The notes beneath the pieces were generated by a model. It had not been told where the DNA came from and made no database searches. It worked only from the letters and a program-made list of their open reading frames with translations. 11,333 bases of DNA from Anaerolineae bacterium (lineage in GTDB: Bacteria; Chloroflexota; Anaerolineae; UBA1429): contig SKLG01000278.1 in assembly GCA_007123335.1 (NCBI GenBank), positions 1 to 11,333 on the forward strand, read 5' to 3'. Position numbers and translations under genes: made by a program. Numbering within the stretch: the first letter of the stretch is position 1; each line of letters begins with the position of its first letter. This document shows positions 11,231 through 11,333 of this stretch, piece by piece.

Positions 11231-11333
11231 ATGTCTCAAGAACGTGTCGCCATCACCAAGGTACAAGAACAGCGGCTTGACGAGGCGCTGGCGCAGGCCC
11301 TCGATCTCATCGGCGGGCTGGAGCCCATCGTTC
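11231..11333 (+). CDS. Probable DUF362-family protein, N-terminal fragment
   Basis: Only the first 34 codons lie in the window; the gene runs off the right edge. The start is well marked: GGAGG (11220-11224), a 6-nt spacer and ATG at 11231, with a plausible promoter at 11165-11193. The visible peptide begins M-S-Q-E-R-V-A-I-T-K-V, a short beta-strand after a few residues. A helix then contains L-D-E-A-L-A-Q-A-L-D-L-I and ends G-G-L-E-P-I-V. A V-A-I-x-K strand followed by an acidic helix and L-I-G-G resembles the start of DUF362 proteins, which often carry ferredoxin-like domains further on. With this little sequence the family is a guess. That a protein-coding gene starts here is much more certain. 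It is divergent from the secreted-protein gene. Confidence 0.55.
   Translation, partial: MSQERVAITKVQEQRLDEALAQALDLIGGLEPIV

Overview
The window looks like a piece of a G+C-rich chromosome from an uncultured-type bacterium. A Chloroflexota (Anaerolineae-like) origin is my best guess. It rests on the gene content (GH116, GH20-like and clan GH-A hydrolases, cytosolic sulfatases, UroD-like proteins), the Thr/Pro-rich linker of a secreted protein, and short dispersed hairpin repeats. No rRNA, tRNA or other phylogenetic marker is present, so this is inference. There are ten coding regions, two cut by the window edges. I see no transposase, integrase, CRISPR array or RNA gene, and no gene-free stretch longer than 300 bases.

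Layout. (1) 1-3091, plus strand: the C-terminal end of a GH116 glycosidase, a GH20-like TIM-barrel protein, a small Rieske [2Fe-2S] protein and a UroD/methyltransferase-superfamily protein. The last two overlap at ATGA. (2) 3139-6606, minus strand, read right to left: an Atu3266/EF_0837-type metallo-amidohydrolase (deacetylase-like), a sulfatase, and a small protein of unknown family. (3) 6607-6777: a divergent control region with a strong sigma-70-like promoter (TTGACA-17-CATAAT) facing right. (4) 6778-8508, plus: a membrane-anchored clan GH-A glycosidase with a C-terminal beta-domain. (5) 8505-9995, minus: a second sulfatase whose stop codon overlaps that of the glycosidase within CTAG. (6) 10135-10992, minus: a secreted protein of two duplicated beta-domains joined by a Pro/Thr linker. 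(7) 10993-11230: a second divergent region with extended -10 promoters on both strands, then the first 34 codons of a probable DUF362 protein.

How the genes may work together (inference): glycosidases, two cytosolic sulfatases, a deacetylase-like amidohydrolase and a UroD-like protein coupled to a Rieske protein would fit a locus that takes apart decorated (sulfated, acylated, possibly methylated) glycans. The substrate cannot be read from sequence.

The most unusual signal is not a gene. An exact 30-bp repeat with a GGCGCA-TCC-TGCGCC hairpin occurs twice, 430 bp apart. One copy begins on the last base of the UroD-like stop codon. The other sits in frame inside the unknown-family gene and adds exactly ten codons, much as Rickettsia palindromic elements do. 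A different hairpin repeat with the same TCC/GGA loop is tandemly arranged just after the amidohydrolase stop codon.
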